Shown here: piece after piece, positions 48,438 through 56,758 of the stretch | Layout of the letters: each line of letters starts with the position of its first letter | Numbering within the stretch: position 1 is the first letter of the stretch | Notes under the pieces: model-generated | Told to the model about the DNA's origin: nothing | The model's input: the letters and a program-made list of their open reading frames with translations, nothing else | Databases searched by the model: none | Made by a program: the position numbers and the translations under genes | NCBI RefSeq assembly: GCF_002105755.1 | Contig: NZ_CP020821.1 | Span: forward strand, 806,001-870,000 | Direction of reading: 5' to 3' | DNA from: Mycobacterium colombiense CECT 3035 | GTDB lineage: Bacteria; Actinomycetota; Actinomycetes; Mycobacteriales; Mycobacteriaceae | Length of the DNA: 64,000 nt

Positions 48438-51152
48438 CCCGCCACGAAAACCACGCCGAAGGCCAGCGAGGAAGAAACCACGCCGACGCTCATGCTGCTG
48501 GACGGCAACTCGCTGGCGTTTCGGGCGTTCTACGCGCTACCCGCCGAAAACTTCAAGACCCGCGGCGGGCTGACCACCAACGCGGTCTACGGCTTCACCG
48601 CGATGCTGATCAACCTGCTGCGCGACGAAGCGCCGACCCACATCGCGGCGGCGTTCGACGTGTCCCGGCAGACCTTCCGCTCCGAGCGCTACCCGGAGTA
48701 CAAGGCCAATCGGTCGGCGACGCCCGACGAGTTCCGCGGCCAGATCGACATCACCAAGGAAGTCCTGGCGGCGTTGGGCATCACGGTGCTGGCCGAGGAG
48801 GGGTTCGAGGCCGACGACCTGATCGCGACCCTGGCCACGCAGGCCGAAAACGAGGGCTACCGGGTGCTGGTGGTCACCGGCGACCGCGACTCGCTGCAGT
48901 TGGTCAGCGACAACGTGACGGTGCTGTATCCGCGCAAGGGCGTCAGCGAGTTGACGCGCTTCACCCCGGACGCCGTCGTCGAGAAGTACGGGCTGACGCC
49001 CCGGCAATACCCCGACTTCGCCGCTCTGCGCGGCGATCCCAGCGACAACCTGCCCGGCATCCCCGGGGTGGGGGAGAAGACCGCCTCCAAATGGATCGGC
49101 GAATACGGCTCGCTGCAGGCGCTGGTCGACAACGTCGATTCGGTGCGCGGCAAGGTGGGCGACGCGCTGCGCGAACATCTGGCCAGCGTCATCCGCAACC
49201 GCGAGCTGACCGACCTCGTCAAAGACGTGCCGCTGGCCCAGACTCCGGACACGCTCCGGCTGCAGCCGTGGGATCGCGACCAGATTCACCGGCTCTTCGA
49301 CGATCTGGAGTTCCGGGTGTTGCGGGACCGGTTGTTCGAAACCCTGGCCGCGGTGGAGCCCGAGGTCGACGAGGGCTTCGACGTGCGCGGCGGTGCGCTG
49401 GAAGCCGGTGAGCTGGCCGTGTGGCTGGCCGAGCACAGCTCGGGAAAGCGGTTCGGCCTGGCCGTCGTCGGCACCCACCTGGCCTACGACGCCGACGCCA
49501 CCGCGCTGGCCATCGTCTCCGCCGACGGCGAGGGCCGCTACATCGACACCGCGACGCTGGATCCCGAAGACGAAGCGGCGCTGGCTTCTTGGCTTGCCGA
49601 CCCTGGTCCGCCCAAGGCGCTGCACGAGGCCAAGCTGGCGATGCATGACCTGGCCGGACGGGGCTGGACGCTGGCCGGCGTCACCTCCGACACCGCCCTG
49701 GCGGCCTACCTGGTGCGGCCGGGGCAGCGCAGCTTCTCCCTCGATGACCTGTCGCTGCGCTACCTGCGCCGCGAGCTGCGCGCGGAAAACCCTGAACAGC
49801 AACAACTTTCGCTGCTCGACGACAACGAGGGCACCGACGACCAGGCGGTGCAGACGCTGATCCTGCGCGCGGTGGCGGTGCTGGACCTGGCCGACGCGCT
49901 CGACGAGGAGCTGGCCCGGATCAACTCCACCTCGTTGTTGAGCACGATGGAGCTCCCGGTGCAGCGAGTGCTGGCCGGCATGGAAAACGCCGGTATCGCA
50001 GTCGATTTGGATCTGCTCGGCGAGCTGCAAAGCGATTTCGCGCACCAGATCCGCGACGCGGCCGAGGCGGCGTACGCGGTGATCGGTAAGCAGATCAACC
50101 TGGGCTCGCCAAAACAGTTGCAGGCGGTGCTCTTCGACGAGCTGGAGATGCCGAAGACCAAGCGCACCAAGACCGGCTACACCACCGACGCGGACGCCCT
50201 GCAGTCGCTGTTCGACAAGACCGGCCATCCGTTCCTGCAGCACCTGCTGACCCACCGCGACGCCACCCGGCTCAAAGTCACCGTCGACGGGTTGCTGAAC
50301 GCGGTGGCCTCGGACGGCCGCATCCACACCACGTTCAACCAAACCATCGCCGCCACCGGCAGATTGTCGTCGACCGAGCCGAACCTGCAGAACATTCCGA
50401 TCCGCACCGAGGCGGGCCGGCGGATCCGCGACGCGTTCGTCGTCGGCGACGGTTACAGCGAGCTGATGACGGCCGACTACAGCCAGATCGAGATGCGGAT
50501 CATGGCCCACCTGTCCAAGGACGCCGGCCTCATCGAGGCGTTCAACACCGGCGAGGACCTGCACTCGTTCGTCGCCTCGCGGGCGTTCGGCGTGCCGATC
50601 GACGAGGTCACCGCCGAACTGCGCCGCCGGGTCAAGGCGATGTCCTACGGCCTGGCCTACGGATTGAGCGCCTACGGGCTGTCCGCGCAGCTGAAAATCT
50701 CCACCGAGGAAGCCAAAGACCAGATGGAGCAATACTTCGCCCGGTTCGGCGGGGTGCGCGACTACCTGATGAATGTCGTGGAGCAGGCCCGCAAGGACGG
50801 CTTCACGTCGACGGTCTTCGGCCGCCGTCGCTACCTGCCCGAACTCGACAGCAGCAACCGCCAGGTGCGCGAGGCCGCCGAGCGGGCGGCGCTCAACGCG
50901 CCGATCCAGGGCAGCGCGGCCGACATCATCAAGGTGGCCATGCTCGAGGTCGACCGGGCGATCAAGGACGCCGGGCTGTCCTCCCGCATCCTGCTGCAGG
51001 TGCATGACGAGCTGCTGTTCGAGGTCGCCACCGGCGAGCGAGAGCAGCTGGAGGCGCTGGTACGCGACAAAATGGGCGGCGCCTACCCTCTCGACGTGCC
51101 ACTGGAGGTTTCGGTCGGTTACGGCCGCTCCTGGGACGCCGCGGCGCATTAG
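48435..51152 (+). CDS. polA: DNA polymerase I
   Basis: A 905-residue repair and Okazaki-fragment polymerase. The N-terminal 5' nuclease domain (about 20-310) has LMLLDGNSLAFRAFYALP, AFDVSRQTFR and VVTGDRDSLQLV. The middle domain (about 320-510) is a 3'-5' exonuclease fold without the usual catalytic acids, as in other mycobacterial PolA. The polymerase domain has motif A MTADYSQIEMRIMAHLS, motif B RRRVKAMSYGLAYGLS and motif C LQVHDELLFEV. The GTG at 48435 gives an N-terminus MPATKTTPK, similar to the M. tuberculosis protein. Confidence 0.97.
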   Translation: MPATKTTPKASEEETTPTLMLLDGNSLAFRAFYALPAENFKTRGGLTTNAVYGFTAMLINLLRDEAPTHIAAAFDVSRQTFRSERYPEYKANRSATPDEFRGQIDITKEVLAALGITVLAEEGFEADDLIATLATQAENEGYRVLVVTGDRDSLQLVSDNVTVLYPRKGVSELTRFTPDAVVEKYGLTPRQYPDFAALRGDPSDNLPGIPGVGEKTASKWIGEYGSLQALVDNVDSVRGKVGDALREHLASVIRNRELTDLVKDVPLAQTPDTLRLQPWDRDQIHRLFDDLEFRVLRDRLFETLAAVEPEVDEGFDVRGGALEAGELAVWLAEHSSGKRFGLAVVGTHLAYDADATALAIVSADGEGRYIDTATLDPEDEAALASWLADPGPPKALHEAKLAMHDLAGRGWTLAGVTSDTALAAYLVRPGQRSFSLDDLSLRYLRRELRAENPEQQQLSLLDDNEGTDDQAVQTLILRAVAVLDLADALDEELARINSTSLLSTMELPVQRVLAGMENAGIAVDLDLLGELQSDFAHQIRDAAEAAYAVIGKQINLGSPKQLQAVLFDELEMPKTKRTKTGYTTDADALQSLFDKTGHPFLQHLLTHRDATRLKVTVDGLLNAVASDGRIHTTFNQTIAATGRLSSTEPNLQNIPIRTEAGRRIRDAFVVGDGYSELMTADYSQIEMRIMAHLSKDAGLIEAFNTGEDLHSFVASRAFGVPIDEVTAELRRRVKAMSYGLAYGLSAYGLSAQLKISTEEAKDQMEQYFARFGGVRDYLMNVVEQARKDGFTSTVFGRRRYLPELDSSNRQVREAAERAALNAPIQGSAADIIKVAMLEVDRAIKDAGLSSRILLQVHDELLFEVATGEREQLEALVRDKMGGAYPLDVPLEVSVGYGRSWDAAAH

Positions 51153-51311
51153 CGCGGCGATCGGTCCGGTGCGGCGCACGGAGGGCCCCGCGGACGCATA
51201 TTCGCTGCTCAGCCCGTTGTCGAGACTGGTGCAATGGCGAAATGTTTGCTGCGGATTCGGTGTGGCGTCACATTCGGGGCTGCCGCTCGACCCGGCGGGA
51301 TCACGCTGAGT

Positions 51312-51344
51312 TTGGCCAGCGTGTGCACAGTCGAGTAGCCTCGA
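51312..51344 (+). promoter_or_regulatory. Putative rpsA promoter with palindrome over the -10 box
   Basis: TTGGCC (51312-51317), an 18-nt spacer and TAGCCT (51336-51341) form a plausible sigma-A promoter about 50 nt upstream of rpsA. The -10 lies inside the inverted repeat TCGAG-TAGC-CTCGA (51331-51344), which could be an operator. Confidence 0.45.
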
Positions 51345-51399
51345 CAGGTAAATCCAGAATTGTCCCTACGACCCAACCTGTCCGGAGCAACCCAACAAT

Positions 51400-52836
51400 A
51401 TGCCGAGTCCCGCCGTCACCTCGCCGCAAGTAGCCGTCAACGACATTGGCTCGAGCGAGGACTTTCTCGCCGCAATAGACAAAACGATCAAGTACTTCAA
51501 CGATGGCGACATCGTCGAAGGCACGATCGTCAAAGTGGACCGGGACGAGGTGCTCCTCGATATCGGCTACAAGACCGAAGGGGTCATCCCCGCCCGCGAA
51601 CTCTCCATCAAGCACGATGTCGACCCCAACGAGGTCGTTTCCGTCGGTGATGAGGTCGAAGCCCTGGTCCTCACCAAGGAGGACAAAGAGGGTCGCCTGA
51701 TCCTGTCCAAGAAGCGCGCGCAGTACGAGCGCGCCTGGGGCACCATCGAGGCGCTCAAGGAGAAGGACGAGGCCGTCAAGGGCACCGTCATCGAGGTCGT
51801 CAAGGGTGGCCTGATCCTCGACATCGGGTTGCGCGGCTTCCTGCCCGCCTCGCTGGTCGAGATGCGCCGGGTGCGCGATCTGCAGCCGTACATCGGCAAG
51901 GAGATCGAGGCCAAGATCATCGAGCTGGACAAGAACCGCAACAACGTGGTGCTGAGCCGGCGCGCCTGGCTGGAGCAGACCCAGTCCGAGGTGCGCAGCG
52001 AGTTCCTCAACCAGCTGCAGAAGGGCGCCATCCGCAAGGGTGTGGTGTCGTCGATCGTCAACTTCGGCGCGTTCGTCGACCTCGGCGGTGTGGACGGCCT
52101 GGTGCACGTCTCCGAGCTGTCCTGGAAGCACATCGACCACCCGTCCGAGGTTGTTCAGGTCGGCGACGAGGTCACCGTCGAGGTGCTCGACGTCGACATG
52201 GACCGCGAGCGGGTTTCGTTGTCGCTGAAGGCGACTCAGGAAGACCCGTGGCGCCACTTCGCCCGCACCCACGCCATCGGCCAGATCGTGCCCGGCAAGG
52301 TCACCAAGCTGGTTCCGTTCGGTGCGTTCGTGCGTGTCGAGGAGGGCATCGAGGGCCTGGTGCACATCTCCGAACTGGCCGAGCGCCACGTCGAGGTTCC
52401 CGACCAGGTGGTCGCCGTCGGCGACGACGCGATGGTCAAGGTCATCGACATCGACCTGGAGCGGCGCCGGATCTCGTTGTCGCTCAAGCAGGCCAACGAG
52501 GACTACACCGACGAGTTCGACCCGGCCAAGTACGGCATGGCCGACAGCTACGACGAGCAGGGCAACTACATCTTCCCCGAGGGCTTCGACGCCGAGACCA
52601 ACGAATGGCTCGAGGGCTTCGACAAGCAGCGCAACGAGTGGGAAGCCCGCTACGCCGAGGCCGAGCGCCGGCACAAGATGCACACGGCGCAGATGGAGAA
52701 GTTCGCCGCCGCCGAGGCTGCCGGGCACGCCGAGCAGTCGCCGGGCAACGGCGCTCCTCCGGAGAAGGCGGGCGGATCGCTGGCCAGCGACGCCCAATTG
52801 GCCGCTCTGCGGGAGAAACTCGCCGGCAACGCCTAA
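51400..52836 (+). CDS. rpsA: 30S ribosomal protein S1
   Basis: A 478-residue protein with four S1 RNA-binding repeats (about 35-105, 120-190, 205-278 and 292-365). The last two are close copies: GVVSSIVNFGAFVDLGGVDGLVHVSE and GKVTKLVPFGAFVRVEEGIEGLVHISE. It binds mRNA leaders on the 30S subunit. The C-terminal tail (about 370-478) is charged and low-complexity, as in M. tuberculosis RpsA. ATG start with GGAG about 10 nt upstream. The gene before it is polA, the next coaE. Confidence 0.97.
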   Translation: MPSPAVTSPQVAVNDIGSSEDFLAAIDKTIKYFNDGDIVEGTIVKVDRDEVLLDIGYKTEGVIPARELSIKHDVDPNEVVSVGDEVEALVLTKEDKEGRLILSKKRAQYERAWGTIEALKEKDEAVKGTVIEVVKGGLILDIGLRGFLPASLVEMRRVRDLQPYIGKEIEAKIIELDKNRNNVVLSRRAWLEQTQSEVRSEFLNQLQKGAIRKGVVSSIVNFGAFVDLGGVDGLVHVSELSWKHIDHPSEVVQVGDEVTVEVLDVDMDRERVSLSLKATQEDPWRHFARTHAIGQIVPGKVTKLVPFGAFVRVEEGIEGLVHISELAERHVEVPDQVVAVGDDAMVKVIDIDLERRRISLSLKQANEDYTDEFDPAKYGMADSYDEQGNYIFPEGFDAETNEWLEGFDKQRNEWEARYAEAERRHKMHTAQMEKFAAAEAAGHAEQSPGNGAPPEKAGGSLASDAQLAALREKLAGNA

Positions 52837-52842
52837 TCGCCG

Positions 52843-54057
52843 ATGCTGCGTATCGGGTTGACCGGTGGCATCGGCGCCGGCAAGTCGGCGCTGTCATCCA
52901 CGTTCGAGAAGTACGGTGCCGTCATCGTCGACGGTGACGTGATCGCGCGTGAGGTGGTGCGACCGGGCACCGACGGCCTGGCAGCGCTGGTCGAGGCGTT
53001 CGGGAGCGACATCCTGCTCGCGGACGGATCGCTGGATCGACCGGCGTTGGCCGCCAAGGCCTTTCGCGACGACGAGGCACGCAAGACGCTGAACGGGATT
53101 GTCCACCCCCTGGTGGGCAATCGCCGTTCGGAGATCATCGCGTCGGTGCCCGAGGATTCCGTTGTGGTCGAAGATATTCCGCTGCTGGTGGAGTCCGGGA
53201 TGGCGCCGCTGTTCCCGCTTGTGGTCATCGTCTACGCCGACGTCGAGGTGCGGCTGCGGCGCCTGGTCGAGCAGCGCGGCATGCCGGAGGATGACGCCCG
53301 CGCGCGGATCGCCGCGCAGGCCACCGACGAGCAGCGCCGCGCGGTCGCCGACATCTGGCTGGACAACTCGGGCAGCCTCGAGGATTTGGTCCAGCGCGCC
53401 CACGACGTGTGGAACAACCGCATCGTCCCGTTCGCACACAACCTGAGCGCGCACCGGATCGTCCGGGCCCCGGCCCGGTTGGTGCCGCCCGACCCGAGCT
53501 GGGCGGACCAGGCACAGCGAATTGTGAACCGCCTCAAGGCCAGCTGCGGTCACCGCGCGTTGCGCGTCGATCACATCGGCTCAACCGCGGTGCCGGACTT
53601 TCCCGCCAAGGACGTCATCGACGTTCAGATCACCGTGGAATCTTTGGCCGTCGCAGACGAACTCGTCGAGGTGTTGCTGTCGGCCGGGTATCCGCGCATC
53701 AAACACATCGCCGAGGACGTGGCCAAGCCCGACGCCCGCAGCACCGTGGAACGCTACGATCGCCGGGACGATCCGGCGTTGTGGTTCAAGCGAATCCACG
53801 CCTCGGCCGACCCCGGTCGACCCACCAACGTGCACATCCGGGTGGACGGCTGGCCCAACCAGCAGTTCGCCCTGCTGTTCGTGGACTGGCTGACGGCCAA
53901 CCCCGACGCCCGCGCCGACTACCTGAACGTCAAGCGCGCGGCCGAGCGGGACGGCGGAACGGACACCGCGGCGTACGTCGAGGTCAAGGAACCGTGGTTC
54001 CTCGATGCCTACCGGCGGGCCTGGGAGTGGGCCGACTCGACCGGTTGGAAGCCCTGA
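52843..54057 (+). CDS. coaE: Dephospho-CoA kinase fused to a GrpB/UPF0157 domain
   Basis: A 404-residue two-domain protein. Residues 1-195 form the P-loop kinase that phosphorylates dephospho-CoA, with RIGLTGGIGAGKSAL, DGDVIAREVV, VEDIPLLVESG and RRLVEQRGMPEDDA. Residues 205-404 are a GrpB (UPF0157) nucleotidyltransferase-like domain: DPSWADQAQRIVNRLK, RVDHIGSTAVPDFPAKDVIDVQ and HIRVDGWPNQQ. The fusion is characteristic of mycobacterial CoaE. The role of the second domain is not settled. It follows rpsA by 6 nt. Confidence 0.95.
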   Translation: MLRIGLTGGIGAGKSALSSTFEKYGAVIVDGDVIAREVVRPGTDGLAALVEAFGSDILLADGSLDRPALAAKAFRDDEARKTLNGIVHPLVGNRRSEIIASVPEDSVVVEDIPLLVESGMAPLFPLVVIVYADVEVRLRRLVEQRGMPEDDARARIAAQATDEQRRAVADIWLDNSGSLEDLVQRAHDVWNNRIVPFAHNLSAHRIVRAPARLVPPDPSWADQAQRIVNRLKASCGHRALRVDHIGSTAVPDFPAKDVIDVQITVESLAVADELVEVLLSAGYPRIKHIAEDVAKPDARSTVERYDRRDDPALWFKRIHASADPGRPTNVHIRVDGWPNQQFALLFVDWLTANPDARADYLNVKRAAERDGGTDTAAYVEVKEPWFLDAYRRAWEWADSTGWKP

Positions 54058-54063
54058 GGTCTG

Positions 54064-54477
54064 TCAGGGCAACGGCGCGCCGCACTGCAGCGCCCCGTTG
54101 TTGGGATCGCTGTTGCCGGCCGTCGGCCTCACCATCTGGTCGGTCTGGGTGAAAACGTTGTCGTCGGCATCGATCTCGCAATGCACGTTGGCCGCGTAGG
54201 GAAAGTGCAGCACGATCCGCAGGCCGGCTTGCGCCGGATCGGGAAGCACGGTGTTGGCTTCGAATACGTTGCCGGGCATGGAAGGAAGGCCGGTCGTGCT
54301 GGTCTGACCGCCGTTCGTCACGAACGTGGCCTGGCTACCGGTCGTCAGGGCGTCGATCCTCGCCCGATAGGTGATGTTGTGCAGATCCGCTCGTGCGATT
54401 GCCGGACTCAACTGGGCGCCGGCGGCGACGACCGTCACCGCGGCGATCGGCATCCACCGGCGGAAATGGGAGCTCAT
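54064..54477 (-). CDS. Small secreted protein of unknown function
   Basis: A 137-residue protein. The ATG at 54477 gives a signal peptide, basic SSHFRRW then PIAAVTVVAAGAQLSPAIARA, with likely cleavage after ARA. The mature domain (about 105 residues) is beta-rich, with ITYRARIDALTTGS, a Pro/Thr/Gly segment and Cys residues in NVHCEIDAD and LQCGAP that may form a disulfide. I do not recognise a named domain; similar small secreted proteins are common in mycobacteria. It ends 6 nt from the convergent coaE stop. Confidence 0.75.
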   Translation of the reverse strand: MSSHFRRWMPIAAVTVVAAGAQLSPAIARADLHNITYRARIDALTTGSQATFVTNGGQTSTTGLPSMPGNVFEANTVLPDPAQAGLRIVLHFPYAANVHCEIDADDNVFTQTDQMVRPTAGNSDPNNGALQCGAPLP

Positions 54478-54534
54478 AGCAGCTGAGATTACGCCCAACG
54501 TGGCCGGGTCCACCAGGCTGTCCGGTCGCCGCGG

Positions 54535-55311
54535 CTAGGGCTGGCATGCGGGACACCAGAACGACATCCGACCGCCGATCCGGCCGTGCCGAAGCGCGGT
54601 GCCGCAGCGCGGGCAGTGCGGGTCGGGATCGTCGCGTGCCCCGGTGAGCCAGCGCGACAGTCCGGGGACCCGGCCGTGGCGCACCGCGGTGTGCAGCACC
54701 TGCGTCATCGCGCGATGCAACTTCTTGACGGCGTCGTCGTCCAACTCCGTGACCGCAAAGCTGGGCCGTATCCCCGCCCGCCAGCAGATTTCGTCGACGA
54801 GCAGATTGCCCAGGCCGGCGATCACCGACTGGTCCATCAGCGTCGGCTTCAGGCGACCCCGTCGCCCGGCGACCACGCCGCGAAACTCCCGCAGGCCCAG
54901 GCCGAGCGCGTCGGGGCCCTGCGGACCCAGCACGTCGGCGACTTCTTCCTCGCCGTCGGCCAGCCAGACCCCGCGCAGCTTGCGCAGGTCGGCGTAGCGC
55001 AGTTCACCCTGGTCGAGCGACATCACCAGCCGTTCATACTTTTCCGGCTGGGCGCCGGGCTTCGCGTAATACGGGTGCCCGGTCATGCCACTGTGAATCA
55101 GCAGCGTCGGACCGTCGGTCGGCAGTATCAGCCATTTGCCGTGCCGGCGCGGGGCGCCGAAGCGGTGCCCGGTCAGGCGCCGCGCGAGCGCGGTGGCCGA
55201 GGCGTTGCGCAGAATTCCCGGGTCGCGGACGTCCACGCTTTCAATCCGGCGGCGGGGCAAGGCCTTTGCGAGCTCGCGCCGGAACCCTTCGACATCCGGC
55301 AGTTCAGGCAC
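54535..55311 (-). CDS. Fpg/Nei-family DNA glycosylase
   Basis: A 258-residue base-excision repair enzyme. GTG start, so the mature protein begins PELPDVEGFRREL, with the catalytic N-terminal Pro and following Glu. The helix-two-turn-helix segment KPTLMDQSVIAGLGNLLVDEICWRAG and the C-terminal zinc finger (CPRCG and CPAC, with RMSFW between) are complete. It removes oxidised bases and nicks the abasic site. Its start overlaps the end of the polymerase gene by 8 nt. I do not recall this pair between coaE and Rv1632c in M. tuberculosis. Confidence 0.93.
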   Translation of the reverse strand: MPELPDVEGFRRELAKALPRRRIESVDVRDPGILRNASATALARRLTGHRFGAPRRHGKWLILPTDGPTLLIHSGMTGHPYYAKPGAQPEKYERLVMSLDQGELRYADLRKLRGVWLADGEEEVADVLGPQGPDALGLGLREFRGVVAGRRGRLKPTLMDQSVIAGLGNLLVDEICWRAGIRPSFAVTELDDDAVKKLHRAMTQVLHTAVRHGRVPGLSRWLTGARDDPDPHCPRCGTALRHGRIGGRMSFWCPACQP

Positions 55312-56185
55312 GAAGTTTCGCCAACCGCTCGCGCGGACCGCCCAGCGAGCGGGCATGCCGGAACATGTCTGCCCACGGATCACCTTGCTCAGCAAGCCGT
55401 TTGGGGATATCGCGGATGCTGAACCGATCCGCCCGCAGGCCACGCGCGTCCAGTTCGTCCCACTCCAGCGGGGTGGCCACCGGCGCACCGCCGCGGGCCC
55501 GCACCGAGTAGGGTGCGACGGCCGTCTGCGCGTAGGCGTTGCGCATGACGTCGAGGTAGATGCGGCCATCGCGCTTGTCCTTGCGGGCCTCGACGGTGCG
55601 GTGCGCCTCGTCGTCGGCCGCAACGACTTCGGCGACGTCCCGGGCGAATTGGCGCACGGTGTCGAAGTCGGCCTCGGCGCGCAACGGCACCACCACGTGT
55701 AGCCCGCGTGATCCGGTGGTCTGCACGTAGCGGGCCAGTCCGAGGTCGTCGAGCACATCGGCCACCGCGTGGGCGGTCGCGCGCACCGCCGCGAAATCCG
55801 CGTCGGACGGGTCCAGGTCGAAGACCAGCCGGTCGGGATGGTGCAGGTTGCCGCGGCGCGACTGCCACACGTGCAGCGTTATGCAGTTCTGGTTGGCCAA
55901 CCAGCGCAGCGCTTCCGGGCGTTCGGCCACCGGGTGCACCAGGGTGCCGCCCTCTTTGTCGACCTCCACCCCGCTCATCCAGTCCGGCAAAGTGTCGGCG
56001 AAATCCTGCTGCACGAACCCTTTTTCGCCGATGCCCCGGGGAAACCGTTGCACGGTCAGCGGGCGGCCCTTCAGGTGCGCCAGCATCGTCTGGGCCACCT
56101 CGCCGTAGTAGTCGACCAGGTCGCGCTTGGTGAACCCGTCCTTGCCGAACATGACCCGATCCGGGTGGGTGATCTCGACCCGCAT
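55304..56185 (-). CDS. Stand-alone LigD-type polymerase/primase domain protein
   Basis: A 293-residue archaeo-eukaryotic-primase-like polymerase of the LigD POL family, without ligase or nuclease domains. Motifs: ITHPDRVMFGKDG, VQRFPRGI, the metal-binding FDLDPSD, the nucleotide-binding TGSRGLHVVVPL and DVMRNAYAQTAVAPYSVRAR. Such proteins (PolD type) add ribo- or deoxyribonucleotides at gaps and breaks. Overlap with the glycosylase gene suggests a joint gap-filling step after base removal; that link is inference from gene order. Confidence 0.93.
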   Translation of the reverse strand: MRVEITHPDRVMFGKDGFTKRDLVDYYGEVAQTMLAHLKGRPLTVQRFPRGIGEKGFVQQDFADTLPDWMSGVEVDKEGGTLVHPVAERPEALRWLANQNCITLHVWQSRRGNLHHPDRLVFDLDPSDADFAAVRATAHAVADVLDDLGLARYVQTTGSRGLHVVVPLRAEADFDTVRQFARDVAEVVAADDEAHRTVEARKDKRDGRIYLDVMRNAYAQTAVAPYSVRARGGAPVATPLEWDELDARGLRADRFSIRDIPKRLAEQGDPWADMFRHARSLGGPRERLAKLRA

Positions 56186-56221
56186 GTCGGGTGCATACCC
56201 GCCGCCGGGGGCAGAAAACGA

Positions 56222-56728
56222 CTACGGTCCGCGCCAGGTCAGTTCCATGCCGTGCCGCGCCAGCCACCGCGCCAGGTCGTAGCCGTTGCACGCCAACCCG
56301 TCGACGGCGGCCACGGCCCGCAGCACCGCCTGCTCGGCGACCTCGGGAGTCAGCAATCCGTGCCGCACGGCGTCCAGCAGCTCGTCGACGTCGGTGAGCT
56401 CGGCCCTGGCGCCGGTGCGGACCTCGATGTCCAGGTAGTGGTCTTCGGAATGCCACACGGTGGGGCCGGGTGAGTAGTGGCCCACGTCCAGGTAGTAGTC
56501 GTGGTCGCGTTCATGGCCGGGGTTGAAGTGAAACACGGTGGCGCGCAGGCCCAGCGACGGCAGCAACCACGACTCGAGGTAATGGAATTGGGCGCGGCCG
56601 GGAGTGGGGCGGGCGATGTAGAGGCCCCACGGGCGCACGGCGTACTCGTCGACCGTCCGCACGATGCCCTTGGGATCGGTGTTCGTGTGGGCCAGCAGGT
56701 CGAAAGTCTCGTGCTTGGGTGGGTGAAT
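56222..56728 (-). CDS. DUF402 protein (Rv1632c type), probably starting at a non-standard codon
   Basis: A DUF402-family hydrolase-like protein: TDPKGIVRTVDEYAVRPWGLY, GRAQFHYLESWLLPSLGLRATVFHFNPG, HDYYLDVGHYSPGP and YLDIEVRTG. The first ordinary start codon is a GTG at 56662 (146 residues). However, the same frame is open for 22 more codons and encodes the conserved family N-terminus HPPKHETFDLLAHTNTDPKG. The only codons available there are ATT (56728) and ATC (56731), with AGGGTGA just upstream. I extend to ATT on this basis. Relatives hydrolyse nucleoside di/triphosphates; no activity is known here. Confidence 0.75.
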   Translation of the reverse strand: MHPPKHETFDLLAHTNTDPKGIVRTVDEYAVRPWGLYIARPTPGRAQFHYLESWLLPSLGLRATVFHFNPGHERDHDYYLDVGHYSPGPTVWHSEDHYLDIEVRTGARAELTDVDELLDAVRHGLLTPEVAEQAVLRAVAAVDGLACNGYDLARWLARHGMELTWRGP

Positions 56729-56758
56729 GATGTCACCCTACCGCCGCGGGCCGATTTC

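Noticed and set aside
48537..51179. 880-codon minus-strand frame across polA
   Set aside because: Antisense shadow of polA with no domain, ribosome-binding site or protein-like composition.
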